From NCBI GenBank assembly GCA_964587815.1, contig CAZPMH010000025.1:1-29933 (forward strand): a DNA stretch of 29,933 nt. Direction: 5' to 3'. The notes beneath the pieces were generated by a model, which was given only the letters and a program-made list of their open reading frames with translations, ran no database searches and was not told where the DNA came from. Every line of letters starts with the position of its first letter. Position 1 is the first letter of the stretch. This document shows, piece after piece, positions 6,199 to 15,350 of this stretch. The position numbers and the translations under genes were made by a program. The stretch comes from UBA1672 sp964587815 (GTDB taxonomy: Bacteria > Pseudomonadota > Alphaproteobacteria > Micavibrionales > Micavibrionaceae).

Positions 6199-8433
6199 CT
6201 ACTGGTAATCGGGGTTCAGATCAAATCGATCCAAATCCATCACCTTCGCCCATGCGGCAACAAAATCCTGCACAAATTTGGGCTGCGATTCATCCGTGCC
6301 ATATACTTCGGCAAGCGCGCGCAATTCGTGGTTATGTCCGAAAATCAAATCAACGCGCGTACCTGTCCATTTGGCCTCGCCGCTCGCTCGATCCGTCCCT
6401 TCAAAAACTTGGTTCTTATCATCAACGGGTTTCCACTGCGTCCCGATATCAAGCAAATTGACGAAGAAATCATTGCTCAACACACCTTTTCGGTCTGTGA
6501 ACACACCATGTGCGGCATCACCATGATTTGCACCCAAGACGCGCAAACCGCCAACCAAGGCCGTCATTTCAGGCGCGGTTAAGGTCAAAAGATGCGCACG
6601 ATCAACCAGCAAGTCTTCCGCAGGCACGGTGTAAGTCGCCTTCGCAAAATTTCGGAAACCGTCCGTTTCTGGCTCCAAAGGCTCAAACGCTTCTGCGTCC
6701 GTGTGCTCATCACCCGCATCCACGCGGCCTGCATTGAACGGTACGCTGATATCATGCCCCGCATCCTTCGCCGCCTTTTCAACCGCAGCGCAGCCACCAA
6801 GAACGATCAGATCAGCCAATGACACCTGCTTTGAGCCGCTGTCAAAATCAGCCTTAATCCCTTCCAGAACGCCTAGAACTTTCGCCAACTGCGCGGGGTC
6901 ATTCGCCGCCCAGTCTTTTTGTGGCGCTAATGCAATACGCGCCCCGTTCGCACCGCCACGACGATCAGAATTCCGATAGGTCGAGGCCGACGCCCACGCC
7001 ACATTCACAAGCGCGCCGACGGATAAACCGGAGGCAAGAATTTTATCCTTCAGCGCTGCGATATCCTGATCATCAATCAAATCATAATCACGGCTTGGCA
7101 ACGGGTCTTGCCAGATAAGAACCTCTTCAGGAACCTCTTTACCAAGATAACGAATAATCGGGCCCATATCACGATGGGTCAGCTTATACCAAGCGCGCGC
7201 ATACGCATCGGCAAGCGCGTCATGATCTTTATGAAAACGCATCGAAATCTCACGGTAAATCGGGTCTTCACGCAACGCAATGTCGGTTGTCGCCATCATC
7301 GTCGGCACTTTCTTGCCCGATCCGTCAACCTGCGGCGCAAGGTCTTCATCCTTCACATCTTTCGCATGCCACTGCCACGCGCCAGCGGGGCTTTTGCCAA
7401 GCTCCCACTCATAGCCGAACAACATATCGAAGTATCCTGAGTCCCATTTTGTCGGGTTCGGTGTCCAAGCGCCTTCAAGGCCGCTGGTAATCGCATCAAC
7501 GCCCTTACCGCTCTTATAATCACTCTTCCAACCAAAGCCCTGCTCTTCCAAAGGCGAAGCATTCGGCTCTGCACCGACATGGCTGTCCGGGCCTGCGCCA
7601 TGACATTTCCCGAACGTATGACCGCCCGCAATCAGCGCGACCGTTTCCTCATCGTTCATCGCCATGCGTCCAAAGGTCTCACGAATATCCTTCGCGGATT
7701 CCAGCGGGTCAGGATTACCGTTCGGCCCTTCTGGGTTCACATAGATCAACCCCATATGAACTGCAGCAAGCGGGCGCTCTAAAACTTCCGCGCCTGTCTC
7801 CGCACGATCACCGCCATAACGATTTTCATTGCCCATCCATTCGGCTTCTGCCCCCCAATAAATATCTTCCGCAGGCTCCCAAACATCTTCACGACCACCG
7901 CCGAAACCGAACGTTTTCAAACCCATATCCTCATGCGCGCAATTGCCCGTCAAAATGAACAAATCTGCCCAGGAAATGCTGTTGCCGTATTTCTTCTTAA
8001 TCGGCCACAGCAAACGCCGCGCGCGATCTAAATTCGCGTTATCAGGCCAACTGTTCGTCGGCGCAAAACGTTGCAACCCTTGCGAGCTACCGCCGCGTCC
8101 GTCCGCGGTTCTGTATGTGCCTGCAACGTGCCATGCCATTCGAATAAAAAATGGCCCGTAATGCCCGTAATCGGCCGGCCACCAATCCTGCGAATCCTTC
8201 ATCAGCGCGAAAATATCCTGCTTAACCGCATCCAAATCCAATTCCTTAAACGCTTTGATGTAATTGAAATCAGGGCTCATCGGGTTTGAGAGCGAGGAAT
8301 GTTGGCGCAAAACACTCAAATTCAGCATCTGCGGCCACCAATCGCGATTCTTACGACCACCTCCTGCTGCATGATTACTATTTGCCGCTGAAAATGGGCA
8401 CCCTCCGCCGCTTTCCATTTTTTCTACGCTCAT
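6199..8433 (-). CDS. katG: Catalase-peroxidase KatG
   Basis: 744 residues, the usual bacterial length. This bifunctional haem enzyme removes hydrogen peroxide. The distal site RMAWHVAGTYR (R98, W101, H102) and proximal GGHTFGKCHGAGP (H272) are intact. W101, Y231 (MGLIYVNPEGP) and M257 (GRMAMND) supply the Trp-Tyr-Met crosslink needed for catalase activity. The duplicated C-terminal peroxidase-like half is complete (SAPEMTALVGGLRVLGAN, FVQDFVAAW). The ATG at 8433 has an AAAGGA site upstream and begins the family-typical short N-terminus (ESGGGCPF); an earlier in-frame ATG at 8475 would add 14 atypical residues. No EcfG motif is seen upstream, so peroxide control is probably separate from the stress island. 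Confidence 0.98.
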   Translation of the reverse strand: MSVEKMESGGGCPFSAANSNHAAGGGRKNRDWWPQMLNLSVLRQHSSLSNPMSPDFNYIKAFKELDLDAVKQDIFALMKDSQDWWPADYGHYGPFFIRMAWHVAGTYRTADGRGGSSQGLQRFAPTNSWPDNANLDRARRLLWPIKKKYGNSISWADLFILTGNCAHEDMGLKTFGFGGGREDVWEPAEDIYWGAEAEWMGNENRYGGDRAETGAEVLERPLAAVHMGLIYVNPEGPNGNPDPLESAKDIRETFGRMAMNDEETVALIAGGHTFGKCHGAGPDSHVGAEPNASPLEEQGFGWKSDYKSGKGVDAITSGLEGAWTPNPTKWDSGYFDMLFGYEWELGKSPAGAWQWHAKDVKDEDLAPQVDGSGKKVPTMMATTDIALREDPIYREISMRFHKDHDALADAYARAWYKLTHRDMGPIIRYLGKEVPEEVLIWQDPLPSRDYDLIDDQDIAALKDKILASGLSVGALVNVAWASASTYRNSDRRGGANGARIALAPQKDWAANDPAQLAKVLGVLEGIKADFDSGSKQVSLADLIVLGGCAAVEKAAKDAGHDISVPFNAGRVDAGDEHTDAEAFEPLEPETDGFRNFAKATYTVPAEDLLVDRAHLLTLTAPEMTALVGGLRVLGANHGDAAHGVFTDRKGVLSNDFFVNLLDIGTQWKPVDDKNQVFEGTDRASGEAKWTGTRVDLIFGHNHELRALAEVYGTDESQPKFVQDFVAAWAKVMDLDRFDLNPDYQ

Positions 8434-8549
8434 AATCCGTGATCCTTTCTGTTGTGTTTGGCAATAAAACAGCACACAAAAAATGCTAATCGGCTGCTTC
8501 CATGATTAATTCACAAAACACAGTTTAATCAAAATTATCAAAATTAAAA

Positions 8550-8584
8550 GAAGTTTTGTATCGATTTTTTCGATACAAAACTTC
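8550..8584 (-). terminator. Perfect 15-bp hairpin between gdhA and katG
   Basis: GAAGTTTTGTATCG(A) at 8550-8564 is perfectly complementary to 8570-8584, with a short T-rich loop. On the minus strand it lies about 60 bases after the glutamate dehydrogenase stop and is followed by TTTTAATTTTG, as in a Rho-independent terminator. Because it also lies about 117 bases upstream of the katG start, a role in katG control is possible. The rest of 8434-8646 is AT-rich and holds a smaller CGAGC/GCTCG hairpin at 8615-8631; no gene is seen. Confidence 0.7.
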
Positions 8585-8646
8585 GGAAAAAGCATTTCTG
8601 CGCAACACGTAAATCGAGCACGCAAAGCTCGGTTGCTTCTAAAATT

Positions 8647-9975
8647 TTAAACACCCAGCGCCATCATTGCATCAGCGACCTGAACAAAACCGCCGATATT
8701 TGCGCCCTTGATGTAATCGATTTTATTGCCGTCCTGCCCGTGCTCTTTGCACGTGGTATGAATATCTTTCATCATCCGCTGCAACGTCTCATCAACACGC
8801 TCGCGCGTCCAAAAACGATATTGCGCATTTTGCGTCCGCTCCAATCCTGATACGGCCACACCGCCCGCATTCGCGGCCTTCGCCGGCGCAATGGTAACGC
8901 CCTCTTTTTGGAGGAACTGCGTCGCCTTACTGGTAAGTGGCATATTCGCACCTTCACAAACCGCCAACGCGCCCGCATCCTTAATCGCCTGCGCATCCTC
9001 CATCTCAACTTCATTTTGGGTCGCGGATGGAAACGCCAGATCATACTCATGCGCCCACGGCTTTTTGCCATCAAGATACTCAACGCCTTGGCTCCCATAA
9101 TCAGACAAACGGCCGCGCTGCTCTTCCTTCAGAACATAAATCTCATTCAGCTGGTCTTGCGTAAACCCGTCCTTGGCAACAATCGCGCCGTTACTGTCCG
9201 AAAGCGTGATAACTTGCGCACCTTTTTGCAGTAATTTTTCCGCGGTATACAGGGCGACATTCCCCGCGCCCGAAATCGCACAGCGCTTCCCTTCTAGTTC
9301 TTCGCCTTTTTCAGCCAACAGGTTTTCTGCAAAATAAACGCAGCCATAGCCCGTGGCCTCTTTCCTGATCCAACTGCCGCCGAACGCCCGCGCCTTACCC
9401 GTTAAAACGCCGTTATGCGCGCCTGTAATCTGTTTATATGTACCAAACATATAGCCAATCTCACGACCGCCAACGCCAATATCCCCCGCAGGCACGTCAT
9501 AATCAGGCCCGATATATTTATACAGCTCCATCATAAAGGCCTGACAAAAACGGAACACTTCCGCATCGCTCTTCCCCTTGGGGTCGAAATCAGAACCGCC
9601 CTTACCGCCGCCCATCGGCAAGCCCGTCAACGCATTCTTGAAAACCTGCTCAAAACCCAAAAACTTAAACGTATCAAGCGAAACGGAAGGGTGAAAACGC
9701 AAACCGCCCTTATACGCGCCAATTGCGTTGTTATACTGAACGCGCCACCCGCGATTAACCTGCGTCACGCCGTTATCATCATGCCACGTCACCCGAAACT
9801 CAATTACGCGGTCAGGCACAAGCAAACGTTCTATAATCTTCGCATCTTGATAATCTTGGCGTTCTGCGACGTAGTCGTAAATATGTTCCAAAACATCATC
9901 AACCGCCTGATGAAACTGCTCCTGCCCCTTTGTTTGGTCTTTTATGGCATTGATTCGGCTTTTAAGATCTGGCAT
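8647..9975 (-). CDS. gdhA: NADP-type glutamate dehydrogenase
   Basis: 442 residues, the normal size of hexameric bacterial GdhA, which makes glutamate from 2-oxoglutarate and ammonium. Visible landmarks are GWRVQYNNAIGAYKGGLRF (77-93), the catalytic segment LPMGGGKGGSDFDPKGKSD with K125, and the nucleotide-binding GAGNVALYTAEKL. The C-terminal CEGANMPLT and APAKAANAGGVAVSGLE motifs are also typical. It is a single gene, divergent from the MATE gene. The ribosome site is weak. The intergenic region 9976-10165 holds a small GGATGT/ACATCC hairpin (10037-10059) but no clear promoter motif. Confidence 0.97.
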   Translation of the reverse strand: MPDLKSRINAIKDQTKGQEQFHQAVDDVLEHIYDYVAERQDYQDAKIIERLLVPDRVIEFRVTWHDDNGVTQVNRGWRVQYNNAIGAYKGGLRFHPSVSLDTFKFLGFEQVFKNALTGLPMGGGKGGSDFDPKGKSDAEVFRFCQAFMMELYKYIGPDYDVPAGDIGVGGREIGYMFGTYKQITGAHNGVLTGKARAFGGSWIRKEATGYGCVYFAENLLAEKGEELEGKRCAISGAGNVALYTAEKLLQKGAQVITLSDSNGAIVAKDGFTQDQLNEIYVLKEEQRGRLSDYGSQGVEYLDGKKPWAHEYDLAFPSATQNEVEMEDAQAIKDAGALAVCEGANMPLTSKATQFLQKEGVTIAPAKAANAGGVAVSGLERTQNAQYRFWTRERVDETLQRMMKDIHTTCKEHGQDGNKIDYIKGANIGGFVQVADAMMALGV

Positions 9976-10165
9976 ACGGTTTAAACTTTCTCTACGTCAC
10001 TGGTTAATTGTAAAACAGTGTTACCATCATTCTTCAGGATGTAAAAGCGCATCACATCCTTTTAAATGGAAATGCATATTGCTATTCAAAGGCCGTGCTT
10101 TTAGCATCATGCAACATTTTCTCGAGCGCGACAAAAACCTCGAAAAGCAAGAGTAAGGGCCTGAC

Positions 10166-11512
10166 ATGGCAAAAAGTAAGAAAAATATCGGCGATATGAC
10201 CGAAGGCCCGATCTGGCAAAAGCTCCTTAATCTCAGCGCGCCAATGGTGTTTGGCATCATGGCTGTGATGTCCATTTCCATCGTGGATACCTATTTCGTA
10301 GGTGAACTCGGCATGAAACCTCTCGCCGCATTGTCATTCACCTTTCCTGTTGCCTTCACCATCATGAGCCTCGCGATCGGCCTCAGCGCAGGCTCAGCTT
10401 CCGTCGTCTCTCGCGCCATCGGATCGAAAAATGAAGAAAAAACCAAATCCCTCTCAACCGACAGCATCATGCTCTCTTTCATCGTCGTGCTCATTCTCTC
10501 CATCATCGGCTATCTGACGATCCGCCCCCTCTTCTCCTTCATGGGCGCGGATGATGAAGTGCTAAACATGACAGAGCGCTACATGAAAATATGGTACATC
10601 TCGATGCCGTTTCTGGTCATTCCAATGGTAGTAAACGCCCTGATACGCGCGGCAGGGGACGCGTTCTGGCCGAGCCTGATTATGATCGTTTCCGCCCTGA
10701 TCAATGTGACTTTAACGCCGATGATGATACATGGCTGGTATGGCTTCCCCGCATGGGATATAGAAGGCGCAGCCATAGCAACCCTTATCGCACACATCTT
10801 CGCATTCATCTTCGCCGGCGCAATTATTATCTTTAAAAAACAAATGATCACATTAAACTGGCGCGGCTTACAAAAAACCTGTCACTCATGGCTGGAAATC
10901 ACAAAAATCGCGATGCCCGCCGCCGCAGGAAACGCACTTTATCCTTTGACCACAGGTATTGTCACATCCATCCTCGCCGCTTATGGGGATGAGGCCGTCG
11001 CCGCCTACGGCTCTGCAACACGGATTGAAGCCTTTGCCTGTATTCCGATGTTCGCCCTCTCCTCCGCAATCGGCCCGATCTGCGGACAAAACTGGGGCGC
11101 AGGCAAAAAAGACAGGGTCTTTCAGGCGCAAAAACAGAGCTTCTTGGCATGTTTAACATGGTCGATCTTCCTGTTTATCGCTTTTTTAGGGCTCGCCCCT
11201 TGGCTTGCCAACCAATTTACACCCAACCCGACAGTTGCCGATTTTATCAAAAATTACTTACTGATTATTTCCGCAACATTCTGGGGCTACGGCGTCAGCA
11301 TCATCGCCGCAGGCTGCTATAACGGCATTGGAAAACCATTTACAGCGCTTAGCTATTACGCCATTCGATGCGCATTAATGTACGCGCCCTTCTGCTGGAT
11401 TGTCAGCCTGATGTTCGATGACGTTGTGTATATGTTCTACGCAATCGCCCTTGCAAATGTTTTAAGCGGCGTCTTAATCGCGTATGATGCAACAAAACGG
11501 TGCAAAGCATGA
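10166..11512 (+). CDS. MATE-family efflux transporter
   Basis: 448 residues with about 12 membrane segments in two homologous halves, as in multidrug and toxic compound extrusion proteins. The first half starts IWQKLLNLSAPMVFGIMAVMSISIVDTYFVGELGMKPLAA-like and the second ITKIAMPAAAGNALYPLT; a GAGDAFWPSL-type loop (AAGDAFWPSLIM) ends the first half. It exports cationic or other compounds using an ion gradient; the substrate is not predictable. An AAGGG site precedes the ATG. Its stop overlaps the next gene's start as ATGA (11509-11512), so the two are translationally coupled. Confidence 0.93.
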   Translation: MAKSKKNIGDMTEGPIWQKLLNLSAPMVFGIMAVMSISIVDTYFVGELGMKPLAALSFTFPVAFTIMSLAIGLSAGSASVVSRAIGSKNEEKTKSLSTDSIMLSFIVVLILSIIGYLTIRPLFSFMGADDEVLNMTERYMKIWYISMPFLVIPMVVNALIRAAGDAFWPSLIMIVSALINVTLTPMMIHGWYGFPAWDIEGAAIATLIAHIFAFIFAGAIIIFKKQMITLNWRGLQKTCHSWLEITKIAMPAAAGNALYPLTTGIVTSILAAYGDEAVAAYGSATRIEAFACIPMFALSSAIGPICGQNWGAGKKDRVFQAQKQSFLACLTWSIFLFIAFLGLAPWLANQFTPNPTVADFIKNYLLIISATFWGYGVSIIAAGCYNGIGKPFTALSYYAIRCALMYAPFCWIVSLMFDDVVYMFYAIALANVLSGVLIAYDATKRCKA

Positions 11513-12369
11513 TAGTAGATGTATTCAAAAAAGCAGTTCATTCATGGGCAAACAGCCAGCCCATGACACACAGCGCGGCGGCAGCCTACTTCGCCGTCTT
11601 CTCTCTGCCCGGTTTTATGATTATCATTTTTTCCATCACCACCTTCTTCTTGGATGAAGAATTGGTGCGCACACAAATCCAAAATTACATCGGGAATTTC
11701 ATGGGCCAAAGCGCTGCTGACAGTGTCGAGCAAATCATCGACAAAGCGCGCCTGAACAGCAACGGTCTGGTCACACTCTTAATTGGTGGTGGTATTTTAC
11801 TTTTTGGCGCGACGGGCCTCTTTAACCAACTAAAAGTTTCGTTTAACGCCGTCTGGAATTTAAAAGCTCGGCCTGAAAGAACAATTTTGCGCCTGCTCTT
11901 CAATCGCGCCGTATCACTTGGTATGGCGATTATTGTCGGCTTCTTGTTGCTCATGTCTATGTACCTTTCCGCGGGCTTGAAAGTCGTCAGCAGCTGGCTA
12001 GTGGAGGAAGTCCCCGACCTCGGCTTTCTAAAACTGTTTGAAATGAGTGTCAGCTTCCTGACACTCGCAATTCTTTTCACGCTAATCTTTAAAATTCTGC
12101 CCGATGTGTTGATCAAACTAAAATACGCCATCGCAGGCGGCGTGCTGTGTTCTTTGCTGTTTATGGCGGGGGAATGGGGCTTCGCTCAGGCACTCGATCG
12201 TTTCTTCCCGCAAGACGTTTTCGGCGCGGCAGGCTCAATTATCCTGATCATGGTCTGGGTCACATATGGCTGCATGATTCTGCAATTCGGCGCTGAATTT
12301 ATACGCGCCATGATGAACGCCGCAGATGAAAAAATAAAAATTTCGCGCTTTGTTGATCTGGTGAAATAA
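11509..12369 (+). CDS. YihY/BrkB-family inner membrane protein
   Basis: 286 residues. The family pattern is clear: HSAAAAYFAVFSLPGFMIII at the N-terminus, a loop with TLLIGGGILLFGATGLFNQLKVSFNAVWN, then FKILPDVLIKLKYAIAGGVLCSLLFMAGEW and a final YGCMILQFGAEFIRA helix, giving about six membrane segments. The molecular function of this family is not established; the old ribonuclease BN label is wrong. ATG at 11509 overlaps the MATE stop (ATGA), and a GTG at 11500 is also in frame. It is convergent with the ExoD gene, with only 8 bases between stops. Confidence 0.93.
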   Translation: MIVDVFKKAVHSWANSQPMTHSAAAAYFAVFSLPGFMIIIFSITTFFLDEELVRTQIQNYIGNFMGQSAADSVEQIIDKARLNSNGLVTLLIGGGILLFGATGLFNQLKVSFNAVWNLKARPERTILRLLFNRAVSLGMAIIVGFLLLMSMYLSAGLKVVSSWLVEEVPDLGFLKLFEMSVSFLTLAILFTLIFKILPDVLIKLKYAIAGGVLCSLLFMAGEWGFAQALDRFFPQDVFGAAGSIILIMVWVTYGCMILQFGAEFIRAMMNAADEKIKISRFVDLVK

Positions 12370-12377
12370 AAGCCGAT

Positions 12378-12992
12378 CTAGCTCATAAAATACAAAAACC
12401 CGAGCGACACACAAATCGCACCGAGAAAACCAAGCCCAATCAAAATCCCGTCTTTTGTACTTAAACCCAATGCCAAAAACAGAATCGGCATGCCGAACAA
12501 AGCCGGCAACATCGGTATAAACCCGATAAACGTAATTGCAATCGACATCAGTACAGCAGCAAACGCGATCAATCGTTTAGCAACATCACTTTCTGCTAAA
12601 AATTCCAACCTGTTGCTGAGGTAAGTGTCAATTTTCTGCGTATAAGGCTTCACATTCTTAAAACCGTTTCTAAACCGATCTTTCGAAAATGACAGGGATT
12701 TCAACTTCTTAGGTAACCACGGCGTTTTTTTGCCAAACAAGATTTGAATACTGATCAAAAAAATGAAAACACCGCAAATCGCCGGAACACCCGGGATCGC
12801 TCCCGTCGGCAAAATAACCAAAACGGTCGGCGCTATCAAAAGAGGCCCGAAACCGCGATGTTCAAACACATCAAAAATTTGCCCCATCTCAATACAATCC
12901 CGATCCGTATTATCGATCAGTGATTTTAAAATCGAGGTAAGTCCGTTTTCAGGCATATCTTGCATATCCGTATCTTGTGTTGTGTCCGACAT
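12378..12992 (-). CDS. ExoD-family exopolysaccharide-synthesis-type membrane protein
   Basis: 204 residues from the ATG at 12992. An N-terminal cytoplasmic stretch with LIDNTDRDCIEMGQIFDVFEHRGFGPLLIAPTVLVILPTGAIPGVP is the typical ExoD signature, followed by membrane segments (ICGVFIFLISIQILF, LIAFAAVLMSIAITFIGF, ALFGMPILFLALGL, IGLGFLGAICVSLGFLYF). In rhizobia ExoD affects exopolysaccharide and alkaline tolerance; the biochemical role is unknown. The chosen start has GAGGGG unusually close to it. A GTG at 13058 would add 22 residues without family support. Confidence 0.9.
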   Translation of the reverse strand: MSDTTQDTDMQDMPENGLTSILKSLIDNTDRDCIEMGQIFDVFEHRGFGPLLIAPTVLVILPTGAIPGVPAICGVFIFLISIQILFGKKTPWLPKKLKSLSFSKDRFRNGFKNVKPYTQKIDTYLSNRLEFLAESDVAKRLIAFAAVLMSIAITFIGFIPMLPALFGMPILFLALGLSTKDGILIGLGFLGAICVSLGFLYFMS

Positions 12993-13067
12993 ACCCCTCA
13001 ATACGCTTAGAAATAGGCATAAGTTCCAAACAAGGCGCATATTTCTGTGATTTTCCACTCTTTTTCG

Positions 13068-13092
13068 GGAACTTGCGCCGACATTACGCGTT
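13068..13092 (+). promoter_or_regulatory. EcfG-type promoter (GGAAC-N17-GTT) of the small-protein/mscS operon
   Basis: GGAAC at 13068-13072 and (C)GTT at 13090-13092 with exactly 17 bases between, the general stress sigma consensus of alphaproteobacteria. The expected transcript start, near 13098-13100, favours translation of the first gene from 13119. Confidence 0.85.
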
Positions 13093-13118
13093 AGATGTTA
13101 AAAGAAAGGAAAAAAGAA

Positions 13119-13361
13119 ATGATACAGAATGAAAAAGTAAGCGCGGCAATCAAAGATCCGTCACAAATTTATGATTCCCCCCAAGCCGTCGTGGAAGACA
13201 CCGAAATTTCCGAAGCTGACAAACTCAAAGTTTTAACCAGCTGGGAGCTGGATCAAATCAGGTTACTCGATTCAGAAACCGAAAATATGGGCGAGAACAT
13301 TGAAAATGAGCGCAGTGCAAAACGGCTTCAATCCATCCAAAAAGCAAAAAAGGCCCTGTAA
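13119..13361 (+). CDS. Small acidic hypothetical protein, first gene of stress operon
   Basis: 80 residues, charged and helix-rich, no membrane segment. It reads SQIYDSPQAVVEDTEISEADKLKVLTSWELDQIRLLDSETENM, and the middle part (K-x-L-L/V-x-x-W-E-x-D, about residues 37-50) resembles short cytoplasmic stress-regulon proteins found beside PRC-barrel and CsbD genes, though I cannot name a family. An AAAGGA site 9 bases before the ATG supports 13119; an in-frame ATG at 13095 sits too close to the promoter at 13068-13092. It ends 3 bases before the mscS ATG. Confidence 0.82.
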   Translation: MIQNEKVSAAIKDPSQIYDSPQAVVEDTEISEADKLKVLTSWELDQIRLLDSETENMGENIENERSAKRLQSIQKAKKAL

Positions 13362-13364
13362 TAA

Positions 13365-14846
13365 ATGAGAATACGTACACTTTATTTCTTACTTCTTATT
13401 TTTTCATTCTGCGCATATCTGCCTGTGGCATATGCGCAAAACAACGTTGAAATAAGCACTCAAAATTTGGATGATTTAATTCAAACGCTCGAAAGCGAGA
13501 CGGCAAGAGAAGACTTCATTCAAAATTTGAAAACCTTAAAAGACAGCGCGAGTGAAGAAAAAAGCGAAGAATCTGAACAACCACTGACCCTATCCGATCA
13601 ACTCGGCTTAGGGGAACAGACAGAAGAAATATTAAGTGGCTACAACAAGTTTCTGCAAGATAACAATTTAAAATCTTCTTTAATCGGCCAATTGGGTCTT
13701 ACGGTTGGTGCACTAATCGCCGCGCTGATCATCGTCATGATTGTTCGAAAGCTCGGCCTTAAATTACGAGACTACCTTCTAAAAATAAAAACAAAATATG
13801 CCATTTCTCATAATCGCTATCGTGTTTACGCCCGTGGCCTCCGATACAGCGGATACACTCTGACATTCATTTTATTCCTGCTGTCAATGGCATCAATCTG
13901 GAATGTCTCTGATCTTGGCTTCATGCAAAGCGACATGGCTTTGACATTCTTCGGCGAATTTCTAAACATCGTTGTCGTCTCACTCATCGCAGTAACAATT
14001 TGGGAAATTGTTAATATCGCTGCCGAATACGCGATGAAAAAAGGCATCGGCGAAAATTCCAGCCGCACACAAACATTACTGCCCATGGTTAAAAACGTTT
14101 TGTTCGTGGCATTCGCGTTGCTCTTCACGCTTGTTGTACTGTCCGAAATCGGCATCAATGTCCTCCCCCTCCTCGCCGGTGCAGGTGTATTAGGTATCGC
14201 CATCGGTTTCGGTGCGCAAACAATGGTGAAAGACCTGCTCGCAGGCTTCACGATTATTTTGGAAGACTTAATACAAATAGGCGACATCGTAACAATCGCT
14301 GGGAGAACAGGCGCCGTCGAGCACATCACAATCCGCAAAATACAACTGCGCGGCCTTGATGGAACAGTCTACACCGTGCCGTTCAGCGAAATCGATGTGA
14401 TCGAAAACCTCACCAAAGGGTTCAGCTACTACCTCATGGAAGTCGGCATTGCATACCGTGAGAACCCGGACGAAGTTATCGGCTATCTGAAAGAAATATC
14501 TGACGATATGCGCAGCGAAGAAGAATGGGAAAACGCGATGCTCGACGATATCGAAATCTTGGGTGTCGACCAATTCGCAGACAGCGCGATCATCATTAAG
14601 GCACGCCTGAAAACCGCGCCCGCAAAACAATGGCCTGTCGGACGGGAGTATAACAGGCGATTGAAACATAAATTCGATGAAAACGGTGTCGAAATGCCAT
14701 TTCCCCATCAAACCATCTATTTCGGTGAAGATAAGGAAGGAAAAGCCCCGCCCGCACCAATTCGCATTGAAGGTCAGGAAAAAATCAAGCAAGATGAAAA
14801 GGCAAAAAACAATAATAAAGAAGAACAACAGAAAGATGCCGCATAA
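13365..14846 (+). CDS. MscS-family mechanosensitive ion channel with signal peptide
   Basis: 493 residues, larger than E. coli MscS (286). A cleavable signal peptide (about 1-24, ending PVAYAQ) is followed by a periplasmic acidic stretch to about 105, then four or five membrane segments. The pore-lining helix and MscS beta domain are recognisable: LLAGAGVLGIAIGFGAQTMVKDLLAGF, then ILEDLIQIGDIVTIAGRTGAVEHITIRKIQLRGLDGTVYTVP. The C-terminus is a highly charged Lys/Glu tail. The channel releases solutes on hypo-osmotic shock. It is the second gene of an EcfG-controlled operon, and the next gene starts immediately after its stop. Confidence 0.94.
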   Translation: MRIRTLYFLLLIFSFCAYLPVAYAQNNVEISTQNLDDLIQTLESETAREDFIQNLKTLKDSASEEKSEESEQPLTLSDQLGLGEQTEEILSGYNKFLQDNNLKSSLIGQLGLTVGALIAALIIVMIVRKLGLKLRDYLLKIKTKYAISHNRYRVYARGLRYSGYTLTFILFLLSMASIWNVSDLGFMQSDMALTFFGEFLNIVVVSLIAVTIWEIVNIAAEYAMKKGIGENSSRTQTLLPMVKNVLFVAFALLFTLVVLSEIGINVLPLLAGAGVLGIAIGFGAQTMVKDLLAGFTIILEDLIQIGDIVTIAGRTGAVEHITIRKIQLRGLDGTVYTVPFSEIDVIENLTKGFSYYLMEVGIAYRENPDEVIGYLKEISDDMRSEEEWENAMLDDIEILGVDQFADSAIIIKARLKTAPAKQWPVGREYNRRLKHKFDENGVEMPFPHQTIYFGEDKEGKAPPAPIRIEGQEKIKQDEKAKNNNKEEQQKDAA

Positions 14847-15350
14847 ATGGACCCAGCCGAATTTTTGAGCCTGAGCGCCTTGTCATGGAACGAAGCCGTT
14901 ATACGCATTGCGCTGGCTGCCATTTTCGGCCTGGTTTTAGGCTGGGACAGAGACAGAAAAAACAAACCCATCGATTTCCGCGCATACATGATCGTATGCG
15001 TCGCGACCTGCATGACGGCAATCCTGTCTTTGGAAATGTACGCCGTCTATAAAAATTCGGAAGATTTCATCGGCCTCGACCTCGGTAAAATCATATCAGG
15101 CGCCCTGACCGGAATCGGCTTCCTTGGTGCAGGCGCCATCATCAAAAGAAACAATGACGAAATCGTCGGAACCGCAACGGGCGCAAGCATCTGGGCCGCA
15201 GGCAGCATGGGGCTGGCTCTGGGCTATGGCGCGTACGGTTTGGCGCTTCTGGGCTTCATCGTTATTGCATCCATACTGATCATCGGCGGGCTTTGCATGA
15301 AAAAATTCAACGGCCGCGACGATAAAGAAGAAAAACCGGGTGGCGGATGA
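14847..15350 (+). CDS. MgtC/SapB-family membrane protein
   Basis: 167 residues with four or five membrane segments. Family signatures are LAAIFGLVLGWDRDRKNKPIDFRAYMIVCVATCM (22-55), ISGALTGIGFLGAGAIIKRNN (82-102) and TGASIWAAGSMGLALGYGAYGLALLGF. The family is linked to growth at low magnesium and to virulence in some pathogens through effects on ATP synthase; this member lacks the extra C-terminal domain of Salmonella MgtC. The ATG directly abuts the mscS stop, and the 3' end overlaps the lipid-kinase start by 4 bases (ATGA), so translation is coupled along the operon. Confidence 0.93.
   Translation: MDPAEFLSLSALSWNEAVIRIALAAIFGLVLGWDRDRKNKPIDFRAYMIVCVATCMTAILSLEMYAVYKNSEDFIGLDLGKIISGALTGIGFLGAGAIIKRNNDEIVGTATGASIWAAGSMGLALGYGAYGLALLGFIVIASILIIGGLCMKKFNGRDDKEEKPGGG

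Noticed and set aside
9415..9984. Plus-strand reading frame opposite gdhA
   Set aside because: Antisense shadow of a well-conserved gene; no ribosome site or protein motifs.
10037..10059. GGATGT/ACATCC hairpin followed by TTTT between gdhA and the MATE gene
   Set aside because: It lies between divergent genes, so no transcript is expected to terminate there; the stem is only 6 bp.
13000..13027. GGAAC on the minus strand upstream of the ExoD gene
   Set aside because: The -10 would be GTA after 18 bases and the transcript would begin at or just before the ATG, without its ribosome site.
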